The notes: generated by a model from the letters alone, not told the origin. DNA of 64,000 bases from Dechloromonas sp. A34 (GCF_026261605.1 NZ_CP102486.1:3844001-3908000); one strand, 5' to 3'. Positions 1 to 9,311 are shown, counted from the first letter of the stretch. Numbers and translations: made by a program.

Positions 1-1845
1 GCGCTCCGGCGTGTTCTCCATATTTTTCATTTGCAGGAACAGGCGATCGAATTCCGGATTGGCGTAATTGGAGGCGTTCTCGCCGCCCTTGGCGACCTTG
101 CCCTCGTTGCCGTCGAGCAGGAAGAAGAAATTCTCCGGGTCGGGGTAGTCGGCATTCCAGCCCAGGTAGTAAAGCTGGACATTCCCTTTACGTATCTTGT
201 CCTGGAAGCGATTGAAATCAGTCGACCGAATGACCAGCTGGATGTCGACCTTGGCGAATTGCCGGGTCAACCAGTCGAGCCGCGACTTCTCGCCCATGCC
301 GCCGCCGGTGGTGTCGAGATTGACGACCAGCGGCTCGCCGGTTTTTTCATCCCGTCCGTTCGGGTAGCCGGCCTCGGCGACCAGCTTCTTCGCCACCTCG
401 ACCGGCTTGCGCTTGGGCCGGCCATCGACCCAGTCGTACACCACGCTGTCGATGCCCGCCTCGCCCTCTTCGTAGCCGAAGATGCCGGGCGGCAGCGGCC
501 CCTGCGCCGCAATGCCGCGACCGTTCTGGAAGATGGAAATGAACTCTTCCTGATCGATGGCGATCGAGATCGCCTGGCGCAGCTTGGTGGCGCGCGGGTT
601 CAGTCCGCCGACCACCGGATCGAGCATGTTGAAGCCCATGTAGAAAGTCGAGCTTTTGACCGAGGTCAGCAGGCGGATGCCCTTGTCCCGCATCTCGTCG
701 GTCAGCGCGACATCGCCGCCGACATTGACCCGGACCGCCTGATCGAAGCTGTCCGAAGAAATCCCCGAGGCATCGTAATATCCCTGCAGGAACTTGTTCC
801 AGTAGGGAATCGCTTCTTTCTCCCGGCTAAAGATGGCCTGTTCGATGAAGGGCAAGGCCTTGCCGCAATCCTCCAGCAGGCCGGCCTCGCGGTCGCCGGC
901 CTCACCCTCGCAGGGATAGGTTTGGCCATGAAAATTCGGATTGCGCGAGAGCACCATACGCCGGTTCGGATCGTTCTCGCTCAACACGAAGGGGCCGGTG
1001 CCGACCGGCCACCAGTCCAGGGTCAGGTTCTTGGCCGCCATGCCGGGCTGGGCGAAGAAGCGGTCGGCTTCGCGCGGCACCGGCGCGAAGAAGGGCATGG
1101 CCAGCCAGTAAAGGAATTGCGGGTATTTCCCCTTGATACGGATGCGCCAGGTGTGGGCATCGACACGCTCGACCCCGGAAAGCGGGAAGGCATCGAGATC
1201 GAGCCATTCGTCTGCCGGCTTGTCCTTGGCCGCTTTCTGCAGGCTTTCGCCGAGTTCCTTGAGACCGACGATCTTGTCGGCCATCATGCCGAAAATCGGC
1301 GAATGCAGGCGTGGATGGGCCAGACGCTTGATCTGGTAAATGTAGTCATCGGCCGTTAGTTCGCGACTGCCAGTTTCGGGAAAGTCGGCGATGACCTGGC
1401 GCCCGTCCGCCACCTGCTGCCCGAGATAGCGCGGCTGCCCCTGGGCGTCGAGGGCGAAGGCCGGGTGCGGCTGGAAACGGATGCCGGGCTTCAGCTTCAG
1501 TTCGTAGACGCTCTCGGCGATCTGTTCAACTGCCGCGCTGGCCGGCAACTCGCGGTCCTGGCTATCGTAGTAGGTGGGTACCGGCACCTGCTCCAGGGTG
1601 GCCGCAATCAGTTGGTACGGCCGCTTGAGGTAGTGATATTGCAACGGCGGCTCGTAGATCTGCGCCGTGAAGGTGATTTCATCCTCGGTATAGGACTGTG
1701 CCGGATCGAGGTGCTTCGGGCGATCGGTGAATGCCGTATAGAGAATATTGCGCCCACCATCGGCCGCCGGATACGGATCGTTCCAGGACTGGCCGCAAGC
1801 GGCCAGGGTGGTGATGAAGACAAGAGCGGCGCAAATTTTTCGCAT
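1..1845 (-). CDS. Family 5 extracellular solute-binding lipoprotein (peptide ABC transporter type), 3' end cut by window
   Basis: Substrate-binding protein of a peptide or oligopeptide ABC transporter, anchored in the outer leaflet facing the periplasm. The start at 1845 gives a short lipoprotein signal (MRKICAALVFITTLAAC) with lipobox Cys17. The 615 visible codons read without interruption as a family 5 binding protein, including a region near 1635-1680 that reads YTEDEITFTAQIYEPPLQY, and the usual late stretch of predicted substrate-lobe sequence running off position 1. The remaining C-terminus and any permease or ATPase partners lie outside the window to the left. No clear Shine-Dalgarno sequence precedes the start. 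The ligand cannot be inferred. The gene is divergent from the bcp gene with 83 bp between them. Confidence 0.88.
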   Translation of the reverse strand, partial: MRKICAALVFITTLAACGQSWNDPYPAADGGRNILYTAFTDRPKHLDPAQSYTEDEITFTAQIYEPPLQYHYLKRPYQLIAATLEQVPVPTYYDSQDRELPASAAVEQIAESVYELKLKPGIRFQPHPAFALDAQGQPRYLGQQVADGRQVIADFPETGSRELTADDYIYQIKRLAHPRLHSPIFGMMADKIVGLKELGESLQKAAKDKPADEWLDLDAFPLSGVERVDAHTWRIRIKGKYPQFLYWLAMPFFAPVPREADRFFAQPGMAAKNLTLDWWPVGTGPFVLSENDPNRRMVLSRNPNFHGQTYPCEGEAGDREAGLLEDCGKALPFIEQAIFSREKEAIPYWNKFLQGYYDASGISSDSFDQAVRVNVGGDVALTDEMRDKGIRLLTSVKSSTFYMGFNMLDPVVGGLNPRATKLRQAISIAIDQEEFISIFQNGRGIAAQGPLPPGIFGYEEGEAGIDSVVYDWVDGRPKRKPVEVAKKLVAEAGYPNGRDEKTGEPLVVNLDTTGGGMGEKSRLDWLTRQFAKVDIQLVIRSTDFNRFQDKIRKGNVQLYYLGWNADYPDPENFFFLLDGNEGKVAKGGENASNYANPEFDRLFLQMKNMENTPER

Positions 1846-1928
1846 GGCCGGAAGTTTAGCAAATCACCGGTTGACCGCCCCGCCGGGATTTGCCGACAAT
1901 GGCTCAAATTCTACGAAAAGGCCGCCGC

Positions 1929-2384
1929 ATGCTCGATACCCGAATTCCCGACTTCTCCCTGCCGGCCACCAGCGGCCAGACTTTCAATCTCGCGGCCCAA
2001 GCCGGCAAGGTCGTGGTGGTCTACTTCTACCCCAAGGACAGCACGCCGGGCTGCACCACCGAAGGCCAGCAGTTCCGTGACCTGCACGAGCAGTTTGCAG
2101 CACTCGACGCGGTGATCCTCGGCGTCTCGCGGGACAGCGTCAAATCCCACGAGAACTTCAAGGCCAAGCAGAATTTTCCATTCGAACTCGGCTCGGATGG
2201 CGACGAGGCGGTGTGCACACTGTTCGGCGTCATGAAAATGAAGAACATGTACGGCAAGCAGGTGCGCGGCATCGAACGCAGCACCTTCGTCATCGACCGC
2301 GGCGGCGTTCTGCGCCGCGAATGGCGCGGGGTGAAGGTCCCCGGCCACGCTCAGGAAGTGCTGGATTTCGTCAAAACCCTTTAA
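1929..2384 (+). CDS. bcp: Peroxiredoxin of the Bcp/PrxQ family
   Basis: Thiol peroxidase that reduces hydrogen peroxide and organic hydroperoxides in the cytoplasm. The 151-residue protein has the standard N-terminus (DFSLPATSG), the active-site block STPGCTTEG with peroxidatic Cys42, and the late ERSTFVID strand. The usual resolving cysteine five residues after the peroxidatic one is absent (Gln47 there); the only other cysteine is Cys96. It may therefore work as a 1-Cys enzyme or resolve through Cys96. The ATG at 1929 is chosen because it sits right before the conserved domain; an in-frame ATG 30 bases upstream would add an unconserved tail. The phoH gene follows 29 bp downstream in the same direction, so the two are probably cotranscribed. 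Confidence 0.9.
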   Translation: MLDTRIPDFSLPATSGQTFNLAAQAGKVVVVYFYPKDSTPGCTTEGQQFRDLHEQFAALDAVILGVSRDSVKSHENFKAKQNFPFELGSDGDEAVCTLFGVMKMKNMYGKQVRGIERSTFVIDRGGVLRREWRGVKVPGHAQEVLDFVKTL

Positions 2385-2413
2385 TCTCCACCACCCAACC
2401 AAAGGCCCACTCC

Positions 2414-3837
2414 ATGCCGCGCAAGCCCGCAGCCACCAAGAAGCCCGCCGTTACCAAGATTTTCGTCCTTGACACCAACGTGCTGATGCACGACCCCAGT
2501 TGCCTGTTTCGCTTTGAAGAGCACGATGTCTTCCTGCCCATCATGACGCTGGAAGAACTCGACAACCACAAGAAGGGCATGTCCGAAATCGCCCGCAACG
2601 CCCGCCAGACATCGCGCATGCTGGACGAATTGCTCGCCCATGACGATGTCGATATCGACGAAGGCATCGACCTCTACGGACCGTCCAGCAAGCTGGCCAG
2701 CGGCCGGCTGTTCCTGCAGACCGAAGCGATCAGCGCCGAGTTGCCGCAAGGCCTGCCGACCTCCAAGGTCGACAACCAGATTCTCTCTGTGGTCATCCAC
2801 CTCCAGAAGAAATATCCGAAGCGCCCGGTCATCCTGGTGTCGAAAGACATCAACATGCGCATCAAGTCGCGCGCCCTCAACTTGCTGGCCGAGGATTATT
2901 TCAACGACAAGGTGCTGGAGGATACCGACATCCTCTTCACCGGCACCCGCGCCCTGCCCGACAACTTCTGGGACAAGCACGGCAAGGGCATGGAATCATG
3001 GAAAAAGGATAGCAAGACCTACTACAAGGTCACCGGCCCGCTCTGCCCGCAGCTCCTGGTCAATGAATTCGTCTGGCTGGAGAGCGACGGCTTCACCGCC
3101 ATCGTCAAGGAAGCGGCTGGCAAGACGGCGGTGCTGGAAACGCTGATCGACTACACGCACCCGAAAAATGCTGTCTGGGGCATTACGGCGCGCAATCGCG
3201 AACAGAATTTCGCGCTCAACCTGTTGATGAATCCGGACATCGATTTCGTCACCCTGCTCGGCCAGGCAGGTACCGGCAAGACCCTGCTGACGCTGGCCGC
3301 CGGACTGACCCAGGTCCTCGAAAGCAAAAACTTCGTCGAAATCATCATGACCCGCGTCACCGTCCCGGTCGGCGAGGACATCGGCTTCCTGCCCGGCACC
3401 GAGGAGGAAAAAATGGCCCCGTGGATGGGGGCCCTCGAAGACAACCTCGATGTCCTGACCCACAACGAGGAAGGCGGCGGCGCCTATGGCGGAGATTGGG
3501 GCAAGGCGGCGACCAATGACATCATTCGCTCGCGGATCAAGGTCAAGTCAATGAACTTCATGCGCGGCCGGACCTTCCTGAAGAAGTACCTGATCATCGA
3601 CGAGGCCCAGAACCTGACGCCAAAGCAGATGAAAACCCTGGTCACCCGGGCCGGCCCGGCACCAAGGTAGTCTGTCTGGGCAATATCGCGCAGATCGATA
3701 CCCCCTACCTGACCGAGGGCAGTTCCGGTCTGACCTATGTCGTCGATCGCTTCAAGGGCTGGCCGCACTCCGGTCACATCACGTTACAACGTGGCGAGCG
3801 CTCCCGCCTCGCCGACCATGCGGCCGAAGTGCTATAA
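2414..3837 (+). CDS. PIN domain-PhoH family ATPase (YlaK type), with a one-base frameshift near 3655
   Basis: Predicted RNA-acting ATPase that joins an N-terminal PIN nuclease domain (from KIFVLDTNVLMHDP, about residues 15-150) to a C-terminal PhoH ATPase domain. Walker A is GQAGTGKT at residues 283-290 and Walker B is LIIDEAQN at 393-400. As given, the frame stops at 3670 after TRAGPAPR. Restoring one C in the CCC at 3655-3657 continues the protein as TRAGPGTKVVCLGNIAQIDTP and on to a stop at 3837, for 474 residues, the normal family length. The missing C-terminal part is fully conserved in the other frame, so a sequencing error or a very recent mutation is more likely than an old pseudogene. 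A strong terminator follows. Confidence 0.88.
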
Positions 3838-3858
3838 TCCGCTCTACTTAACCAAAGG

Positions 3859-3883
3859 GGCCGTGTCACTGACACGGCCTTTT
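3859..3883 (+). terminator. Rho-independent terminator after phoH
   Basis: A perfect 9-bp stem (GGCCGTGTC / GACACGGCC) with a three-base loop is followed directly by TTTT. It lies 22 bp after the restored phoH stop and 37 bp before the next gene's start. Confidence 0.9.
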
Positions 3884-3920
3884 CGTTTCAGCCACGGGCT
3901 GTCTCTGCCGGAGGAAATTC

Positions 3921-5177
3921 TTGAAACGTCGCGATTTTCTAGCATCTGCCGCTGCGCTCTCGCTTTTTGTGTCGGACGCCTGGGCTGCGAAAAAGAAGAG
4001 TAACGGTAAACCGGTTACGGCAAAGTCGAGCGCCAAACCGGGACGAAAGCCGGCACGCCCAGGCCGCAGCTCAAAAGGCAAAACGCCGCCGCTCCAACAA
4101 GGCCCGGTGGCTCATACGGCGCTCGACCCGATCACCGAAAAACCGCCCCAGGGCACTTCAGCCGCGCGACTGCCCCCGGTCAAGGCAGCGGAACCGCCCG
4201 CCGAATGGCGAACCTATCAGATCACGACGACCGTCAACCTGAAAGGCTCCGGTCGCCCCAGCAAACTCTGGCTGCCCCTGCCCTTGAACCAGGACACTCT
4301 GTTTCAGCGAACGCTCGGCCACACCTGGGAAGGCAATCCCGGCAATGCGAGCATGCGCCGCCTGCCCGATGGCGACCTCGAGGTTTTCCACTGCGAGTGG
4401 CGTGAAGGCAACGACGGCAAACTGCAGATCAGCACTCTGGTGACCACGGCCGACCGCCATTTCGATGTCACCAAACGCACCGTCGCCCCCGAGCGCGAGG
4501 ACATCCTGCGGCGCAATCTTCAGGCCTCGCAGATGATCCCCAACGAAGGCCTGTCCTTCCAACTGGGCGAACGCATCCTGGGACGGATCAAGGATCCGGT
4601 GGCGCAAGCCAAGGCGATCTACGAATGGGTGGTGGACAATACGATCTACGATCCATCTCTACCCGGCTGCGGCAAGGGCGATGTCCGCGAGCAATTGATC
4701 CGCGGCCAATATGGCGGCCGCTCGGCGGACATCAACGGTCTGTTCGTTTCCATCTGCCGTTCGATTGGCATTCCCGCCCGCTGTGTCTATGGCCTGCGGG
4801 TTGCCCCTTCCCGTCTCTTTCGCAGCCTGGGACTGGCGAGCGACGATGCGACACGCGGTCAACATGTCCGCGCCGAATTCTATGTCCCGGGTTACGGCTG
4901 GATTCCCGTTGATCCCAGCGACGTTCGACGAGCCATCGCGATCGAGGGTCTCTCGGATCGGGACAGCAAACTGATATCGCTGAAGAAAGTCTTGTTCGGC
5001 GTTTGGGAAATGAACTGGATCGCCTTCAATGTCGGCACGGATGTCACGCTTCCCGGGCGAAACTCGCCGATGCCCTTTCTGCTGTTGCCGCAACTGGAAA
5101 CACCACAGGGCCGCCATGACGGCAGCAGCCCGCAGGCCATCCAATACACGATCAGCGCCAAACGGGTCGAACTCTAG
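3921..5177 (+). CDS. Tat-exported transglutaminase-like superfamily protein with Ser in place of the catalytic Cys
   Basis: A 418-residue secreted protein whose N-terminus (KRRDFLASAAALSLFVSDAWA) resembles a twin-arginine signal peptide. A Lys/Pro/Ala-rich linker is followed by a transglutaminase-like core at about residues 220-345. In the core motif GGRSADINGLF the position normally held by the nucleophilic Cys is Ser268; the His (His315, in QHVRAEFYV) and Asp (Asp331, in PVDPSDV) are present. The domain may be inactive, act with serine, or serve in binding. The start is TTG at 3921, chosen because GGAGG lies 6 bp upstream and it gives the complete signal peptide. The gene is convergent with the CcmI-like gene and shares a long hairpin with it. 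Confidence 0.82.
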   Translation: MKRRDFLASAAALSLFVSDAWAAKKKSNGKPVTAKSSAKPGRKPARPGRSSKGKTPPLQQGPVAHTALDPITEKPPQGTSAARLPPVKAAEPPAEWRTYQITTTVNLKGSGRPSKLWLPLPLNQDTLFQRTLGHTWEGNPGNASMRRLPDGDLEVFHCEWREGNDGKLQISTLVTTADRHFDVTKRTVAPEREDILRRNLQASQMIPNEGLSFQLGERILGRIKDPVAQAKAIYEWVVDNTIYDPSLPGCGKGDVREQLIRGQYGGRSADINGLFVSICRSIGIPARCVYGLRVAPSRLFRSLGLASDDATRGQHVRAEFYVPGYGWIPVDPSDVRRAIAIEGLSDRDSKLISLKKVLFGVWEMNWIAFNVGTDVTLPGRNSPMPFLLLPQLETPQGRHDGSSPQAIQYTISAKRVEL

Positions 5178-5202
5178 GCCGGCGGTACCCGCTGGCCTAG
5201 AG
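5172..5202. terminator. Long hairpin at the convergent gene ends, probable bidirectional terminator
   Basis: CTCTAGGCC (5172-5180) pairs perfectly with GGCCTAGAG (5194-5202), and GCGG/CCGC pair inside with a TAC loop, making a nearly continuous 14-bp stem. The TAG stop of the transglutaminase-like gene lies in the left arm. There is no T run on either side, so it may be an RNA 3'-end stabiliser or a Rho-linked site rather than a classical terminator. Confidence 0.6.
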
Positions 5203-5215
5203 CACCGGATCGGTT

Positions 5216-6292
5216 TCAGCGCTCCTGGTCGAGTTCCAGCTTCAGGTTGCTGGTACCGACCTTGACCTTGAGCGGTGCTCCATAAAGATCCCCGGCCTGC
5301 GCATCGGCCTGCCCGCTCCGCGAGACCTTGGCGCTCACCACCACCTCGGAAGCCTGGGAAATCGTCCGCCCGGGCATGACTGCCAAGCTGTCGTCCAGCT
5401 TGAACTGCACCGGCAAATCCGCTGCCTTGAATCGCTGGACGGCCAGCGGGGGACCGCCATCCGGCCCCTTGGCCACGATGAATACCGTATCTTGCGGCGC
5501 CACCTTGGCATTCAGTTTCGGGCTGAGCGTCACGGTGCCGCTGACTGCTGATGCATTACCAGCCGGGACAGCCGCTGGCCGCTTCCCCGACAGTCGCGCA
5601 CTCGCTTCGGCGATGTTGTTGTCGGCCAACTCGCGATCCATAGAATCTGCTGGAGCCGCCGCCTTCATCCGCTGCCAGTAGTCGATGGCCATCTTGTAGT
5701 CGGCGCGACCAAACGCTTCGCTGCCGGCCAGGGCCAGGGTTTTGACATGCCGGGGGTCGATCGCCAAGGCACGCTCGACGATGCGGCGAGCCTCGGCATC
5801 CCATTTCCGGTCCTTGGACATTACGTAGCTATCGGCCCAATCGGCGAACATGCCGGCATCGGGCGGCAGCAGCGCCGCCGCTTTCTCATAGGCATCTGCA
5901 GCTTCGGGGAAACGTCCCAGTTCACTGTAGGTTTTGGCCAGCAGCAACCAGCCGTCGCCATTGCCAGGATCTTTGGCCAACTTGTCGGCAAGTTTCTTGA
6001 CCGCGGTATCGAGGTTGCCGGGGGAACCGGCCGGCGTCGCATTGTGCGCAGCGCCTTTCTCCGGGCTTTGCTCCTTGCCCGGCATCACCTGTTGGTTACC
6101 CGACGAATACATCCAGTAGATTCCTGCGGCGGCAAACGCCAGCAGTAGGGGTAACAACCAGCGCCGAAATGATTTCCGCTCTGGTGCAGGAGACGCCCCC
6201 CCGAGCGGGGCGGCCCTTGAAAATCTGGCAAGCGCCAACAGAATGAGAAGCGAGAGCGCAACGCTCGCCAAACCGATATAGACCAAATACAT
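5216..6292 (-). CDS. CcmI/CycH-like TPR protein of cytochrome c maturation type
   Basis: A 358-residue inner-membrane protein. It starts with a transmembrane helix (MYLVYIGLASVALSLLILLALARF), has a second one near residues 37-57, then a periplasmic TPR region (repeats of the type WLLLAKTYSELGRFPEAADAYEKA) and a C-terminal beta-rich domain typical of the CcmH/CcmI C-terminus (AVPAGNASAVSGTVTLSP onward). CcmI proteins hold apocytochrome c for the haem ligation complex. No other ccm genes are nearby, so the role in cytochrome maturation is inferred from family only. The start at 6292 is the first one that gives the N-terminal membrane helix; a longer reading frame upstream overlaps dnaB and is not credible. 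Confidence 0.75.
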   Translation of the reverse strand: MYLVYIGLASVALSLLILLALARFSRAAPLGGASPAPERKSFRRWLLPLLLAFAAAGIYWMYSSGNQQVMPGKEQSPEKGAAHNATPAGSPGNLDTAVKKLADKLAKDPGNGDGWLLLAKTYSELGRFPEAADAYEKAAALLPPDAGMFADWADSYVMSKDRKWDAEARRIVERALAIDPRHVKTLALAGSEAFGRADYKMAIDYWQRMKAAAPADSMDRELADNNIAEASARLSGKRPAAVPAGNASAVSGTVTLSPKLNAKVAPQDTVFIVAKGPDGGPPLAVQRFKAADLPVQFKLDDSLAVMPGRTISQASEVVVSAKVSRSGQADAQAGDLYGAPLKVKVGTSNLKLELDQER

Positions 6293-6359
6293 AGAATTTT
6301 TACCTAATAACTGGATACGGACGCCTGGGACGAATGCCGAGAGGCACAATCTACTCGAC

Positions 6360-7769
6360 TTACTCGCGCGCCTCCTGGAAGCCGCCGCCCGCGAGATTTT
6401 CAAAGCGCGTGTACTCGCCGATGAAGGCCATGCGCACGGTACCGGTCGGGCCATTACGCTGCTTGCCGATGATGACTTCGGCCATCCCCTTGTTGTCCTG
6501 GCTTTCCTTGTTGTAGTACTCGTCGCGGTACATCATCAGGATGACGTCGGCGTCCTGCTCGATAGCACCGGATTCGCGCAAGTCGGACATCATCGGCCGC
6601 TTGTCGGTGCGCTCCTCGACCTTTCGGGAGAGCTGCGACAAAGCAACGATGGGGACCTGCAACTCCTTGGCCAGCGACTTGATGGAGCGTGAAATTTCAG
6701 AAACTTCGGTTGCCCGGTTTTCGCCCTGCTTATTGCCGCTCATCAACTGGATGTAGTCGATGACCAGCAAACCGAGCTTGCCACCATACTGGCGCGCCAG
6801 ACGCCGCGCCCGGGCCCGCAGGTTGGCCGGACTGAGACCACCGGTCTCGTCGATGTAGAGCGGCGCCTCGTGCAGCTTGCCGAGGGCGAAGGAGAGCTTG
6901 GCCCACTCATCGTCGTTCATCCGCCCGGTGCGCAGACTCTGCGAATTGAGGCGCCCGATCGAAGCCAGCATCCGCATGGCCAGTTGGGCGCCGCCCATTT
7001 CCATCGAGAACACACCAACCGGCAGGCCCGACTCGACAGCGACGTTCTCGGCAATGTTCAGGGCAAAGGCCGTCTTGCCCATCGATGGGCGTCCGGCCAC
7101 GATGATCAGGTCGCCCGGCTGAAAGCCCGAGGTCTTCTGGTCGAGGTCGATGAAGCCGGTCGGTACGCCGGTAATGTCGGACGGATTGTCGCGGTCATGA
7201 AGCTCTTGGATTCGTTCGACGACCTGGGTCAGCAGGGGGTTGATATGGACGAAGCCTTCGTTGTGCCCGGCCCCGGCCTCGGCGATCTTGAAGATTTTCG
7301 ATTCAGCTTCGTCGAGCAGGGTCTCGGCATCACGACCCAGAGGATTCAGCGCATCGGAAGCAATTTCGTCGGCGGTCGCCACCAACTGGCGCAGCACCGA
7401 ACGCTCGCGCACGATCTCGGCATAGCGCTTGATGTTCGCTGCCGACGGCGTATTGGCAGCAAGTTCGCCGAGATAGGCCAGACCGCCGGTCTGCTCACCT
7501 TCCCCGGCCGCATCCAACGCTTCGGCCACGGTAACGACGTCGGCCGGCTTGGCACGTTCGAGCAGGCTGCGAATCTGGCGAAAGATGCGGCGATGCTCGT
7601 CGCGATAGAAATCGGCATCGGTGAGCATGTCGCCCATCCGGTCCCATGCCTGATTGTCGAGCAACAAACCGCCGAGGATCGACTGTTCTGCCTCGATCGA
7701 GTGGGGCGGCACGCGCAACTTGTCGAGCGTGGAATCGGTAATGCGGGGTTTCTGCGGGCGCTGGTTCAT
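6360..7769 (-). CDS. dnaB: Replicative DNA helicase DnaB
   Basis: Hexameric 5'-3' helicase that unwinds the replication fork. The 469-residue protein has the N-terminal domain (VPPHSIEAEQSILGGLLLDN), Walker A GRPSMGKTAFALN, the LLVIDYIQLM Walker B segment and the C-terminal GPTGTVRMAFIGEYTRFENL typical of DnaB. It is the last gene of the conserved rpsF-priB-rpsR-rplI-dnaB block. A terminator hairpin lies between rplI and dnaB, so dnaB probably depends on read-through or on its own promoter. Confidence 0.97.
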   Translation of the reverse strand: MNQRPQKPRITDSTLDKLRVPPHSIEAEQSILGGLLLDNQAWDRMGDMLTDADFYRDEHRRIFRQIRSLLERAKPADVVTVAEALDAAGEGEQTGGLAYLGELAANTPSAANIKRYAEIVRERSVLRQLVATADEIASDALNPLGRDAETLLDEAESKIFKIAEAGAGHNEGFVHINPLLTQVVERIQELHDRDNPSDITGVPTGFIDLDQKTSGFQPGDLIIVAGRPSMGKTAFALNIAENVAVESGLPVGVFSMEMGGAQLAMRMLASIGRLNSQSLRTGRMNDDEWAKLSFALGKLHEAPLYIDETGGLSPANLRARARRLARQYGGKLGLLVIDYIQLMSGNKQGENRATEVSEISRSIKSLAKELQVPIVALSQLSRKVEERTDKRPMMSDLRESGAIEQDADVILMMYRDEYYNKESQDNKGMAEVIIGKQRNGPTGTVRMAFIGEYTRFENLAGGGFQEARE

Positions 7770-7787
7770 GTACTGGAGTTTAAAGTA

Positions 7788-7815
7788 AAAAGGCCCCGCA
7801 ACTGCGAGGCCTTTT
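7788..7815 (-). terminator. Terminator between rplI and dnaB
   Basis: AAAAGGCC(C)CGC pairs with GCG(A)GGCCTTTT around a four-base loop; the structure has an A/T tail on both sides and can work in either direction. It is placed 20 bp after the rplI stop on the minus strand. Confidence 0.82.
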
Positions 7816-7835
7816 GTCGCGAGACGGGACCGGAA

Positions 7836-8282
7836 TTACTCGGCAACGACCGCCACGGTGATGTTGGCCAGCACGTCGGTGTGGAGCGCAACGTCGATCG
7901 GGAAGTCACCGATGGTCTTCAGCGGGCCGTCCGGCAAACGGATACCAGCCTTGTCGACATCGAAACCAGCAACCTTGAGCGCGTCGGCGATATCGGCATT
8001 GCCGACGGAACCGAACAGGCGGCCATCCAGACCAGCCTTGCGGGCGACGGAAACGGACAGACCGGTCAGCTTGTCGGCAAAGGCCTGGGCGGCAGCCAGC
8101 TTCTCGGCGGCAACCTTTTCCAGCTCGGAACGACGGGCTTCAAATTCAGCCTTGGCCGCCGGGGTGGCGCGCTTGGCCATCTTCTTCGGGATCAGGAAAT
8201 TGCGGGCGTAGCCATCCTTGACCTTGACGATATCGCCGAGGTTACCGAGGTTAACAACCTTTTCGAGCAGAATGATTTGCAT
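7836..8282 (-). CDS. rplI: 50S ribosomal protein L9
   Basis: Large-subunit protein that binds 23S rRNA. The 148 residues show the canonical [21 protein letters not shown] start, the [16 protein letters not shown]-binding loop and the long connecting helix ([21 protein letters not shown]) joining the two globular domains. Full length for the family. It lies 15 bp downstream of rpsR. Confidence 0.98.
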   Translation of the reverse strand: MQIILLEKVVNLGNLGDIVKVKDGYARNFLIPKKMAKRATPAAKAEFEARRSELEKVAAEKLAAAQAFADKLTGLSVSVARKAGLDGRLFGSVGNADIADALKVAGFDVDKAGIRLPDGPLKTIGDFPIDVALHTDVLANITVAVVAE

Positions 8283-8297
8283 GTTTCGTCTCCTCGC

Positions 8298-8573
8298 TTA
8301 TTGATGGTTGTCGGTGTACGGCAGCAGGGCCAGGAAGCGGGCGCGCTTGATGGCGGTGCCCAGCTGGCGCTGATAGCCGGCCTTGGTACCGGTCAGACGA
8401 GCCGGCATGATCTTGGCGTTTTCCTGGATGAATTCCTTCAGGACATCCACATCCTTGTAGTCGATCTGTTCGACCTTTTCAGCCGTGAAGCGGCAGAACT
8501 TGCGGCGCTTGAAGAGACCGCCACCACGCTTCTTTTTCTTGTCGTCATCCTTCTTCTTGAAGAATCGAGCCAT
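8298..8573 (-). CDS. rpsR: 30S ribosomal protein S18
   Basis: Small-subunit protein that binds 16S rRNA together with S6. The 91 residues include the core [20 protein letters not shown] and the C-terminal basic stretch [20 protein letters not shown]. The N-terminus is longer and more lysine-rich ([17 protein letters not shown]) than in E. coli, as is common in betaproteobacteria. Its start overlaps the end of priB by 29 bp, suggesting translational coupling. Confidence 0.97.
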   Translation of the reverse strand: MARFFKKKDDDKKKKRGGGLFKRRKFCRFTAEKVEQIDYKDVDVLKEFIQENAKIMPARLTGTKAGYQRQLGTAIKRARFLALLPYTDNHQ

Positions 8574-8874
8574 TTTCGTTTCCTTCCAAAAATTCTATTG
8601 AATTCACATGCAGCACGGGAGTCTTGCTGTTACGACTGCGGGCCGCGAGAAATCCGGTCAGTTTGACGGCCCCACCGAGGGGGGCTGCCTGGAGCCAGCG
8701 GGCGGCTTCGCCCAGGGCCAGAACAGCAATTTCCACTTCCACCAGACGCTCTGCACCGCCTTCAGTCTGCGAGGAGCTATGTTGCAATCGCCCTTCACTG
8801 ACTGGTACGCCGGCCGGGGTGTAACGCAAGGCTTTGCGCTCAACCAGTTGACCGGAGATTTCGATGCAGTTCAG
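8545..8874 (-). CDS. priB: Primosomal replication protein N (PriB), probable CTG start
   Basis: Single-strand-binding OB-fold protein that helps PriA reload DnaB at stalled forks. The downstream part ([18 protein letters not shown] ... [11 protein letters not shown]) is typical PriB. Read back in frame, the conserved first strand is [15 protein letters not shown], preceded by CTG at 8872-8874 and then a TAA stop two codons further upstream. No ATG, GTG or TTG occurs between that stop and the first beta strand; the first such codon is TTG at 8829, which would remove the strand. A Shine-Dalgarno-like GGGAAG lies 6 bases before the CTG. A CTG start is therefore the best reading, giving about 109 residues. 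The gene sits between rpsF and rpsR, its usual place. Confidence 0.82.
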   Translation of the reverse strand: MNCIEISGQLVERKALRYTPAGVPVSEGRLQHSSSQTEGGAERLVEVEIAVLALGEAARWLQAAPLGGAVKLTGFLAARSRNSKTPVLHVNSIEFLEGNENGSILQEEG

Positions 8875-8903
8875 CCCTTACTTCCCGTACAAATATGCTT
8901 GCT

Positions 8904-9290
8904 TTAGGCGGCAGCGACCGGTTCGGCCGGAGCAGCAGGAGCAACATCACCACCCATCAGGGACTTGGACTTCTCTTCCTTCATCATCGGGGAGGGAGTC
9001 GTCACGGCAGCCTTCATCTTGACGGTCAGGTGGCGCAGCACGGCGTCGTTGAACTTGAACGAATGCTCGAGTTCGTTCAGCGTTTCGCCGTCGCACTCGA
9101 TGTTCATCATGACGTAGTGAGCCTTGTGGATCTTCTGGATCGGGTAAGCCAGCTGGCGGCGGCCCCAGTCTTCCAGACGATGGATCGAGCCGCCCTTGGC
9201 GGTCACGATGGTGCGATAGCGCTCGACCATGCCGGGCACTTGCTCGCTTTGGTCCGGATGGACGATAAATACGATTTCGTAATGGCGCAT
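8904..9290 (-). CDS. rpsF: 30S ribosomal protein S6
   Basis: Small-subunit protein that pairs with S18 on the central domain of 16S rRNA. The 128 residues start [21 protein letters not shown] and contain the conserved [20 protein letters not shown] block. The C-terminal tail is Ala/Pro-rich ([10 protein letters not shown]), replacing the glutamate tail of E. coli. An AAAGGAG ribosome-binding site lies 5 bp before the ATG. A small hairpin in the leader may be an S6:S18 autoregulatory site. Confidence 0.98.
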   Translation of the reverse strand: MRHYEIVFIVHPDQSEQVPGMVERYRTIVTAKGGSIHRLEDWGRRQLAYPIQKIHKAHYVMMNIECDGETLNELEHSFKFNDAVLRHLTVKMKAAVTTPSPMMKEEKSKSLMGGDVAPAAPAEPVAAA

Positions 9291-9311
9291 GCAATCTCCT
9301 TTTGGGATATA

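Noticed and set aside
3638..3837. Programmed frameshift in phoH
   Set aside because: No slippery heptamer or stimulatory structure is apparent, and six other genes show the same kind of single-base loss at G/C runs.
6870..8666. A 598-codon plus-strand frame across dnaB, rplI and rpsR
   Set aside because: It is antisense to three certain genes and has no recognisable domain.
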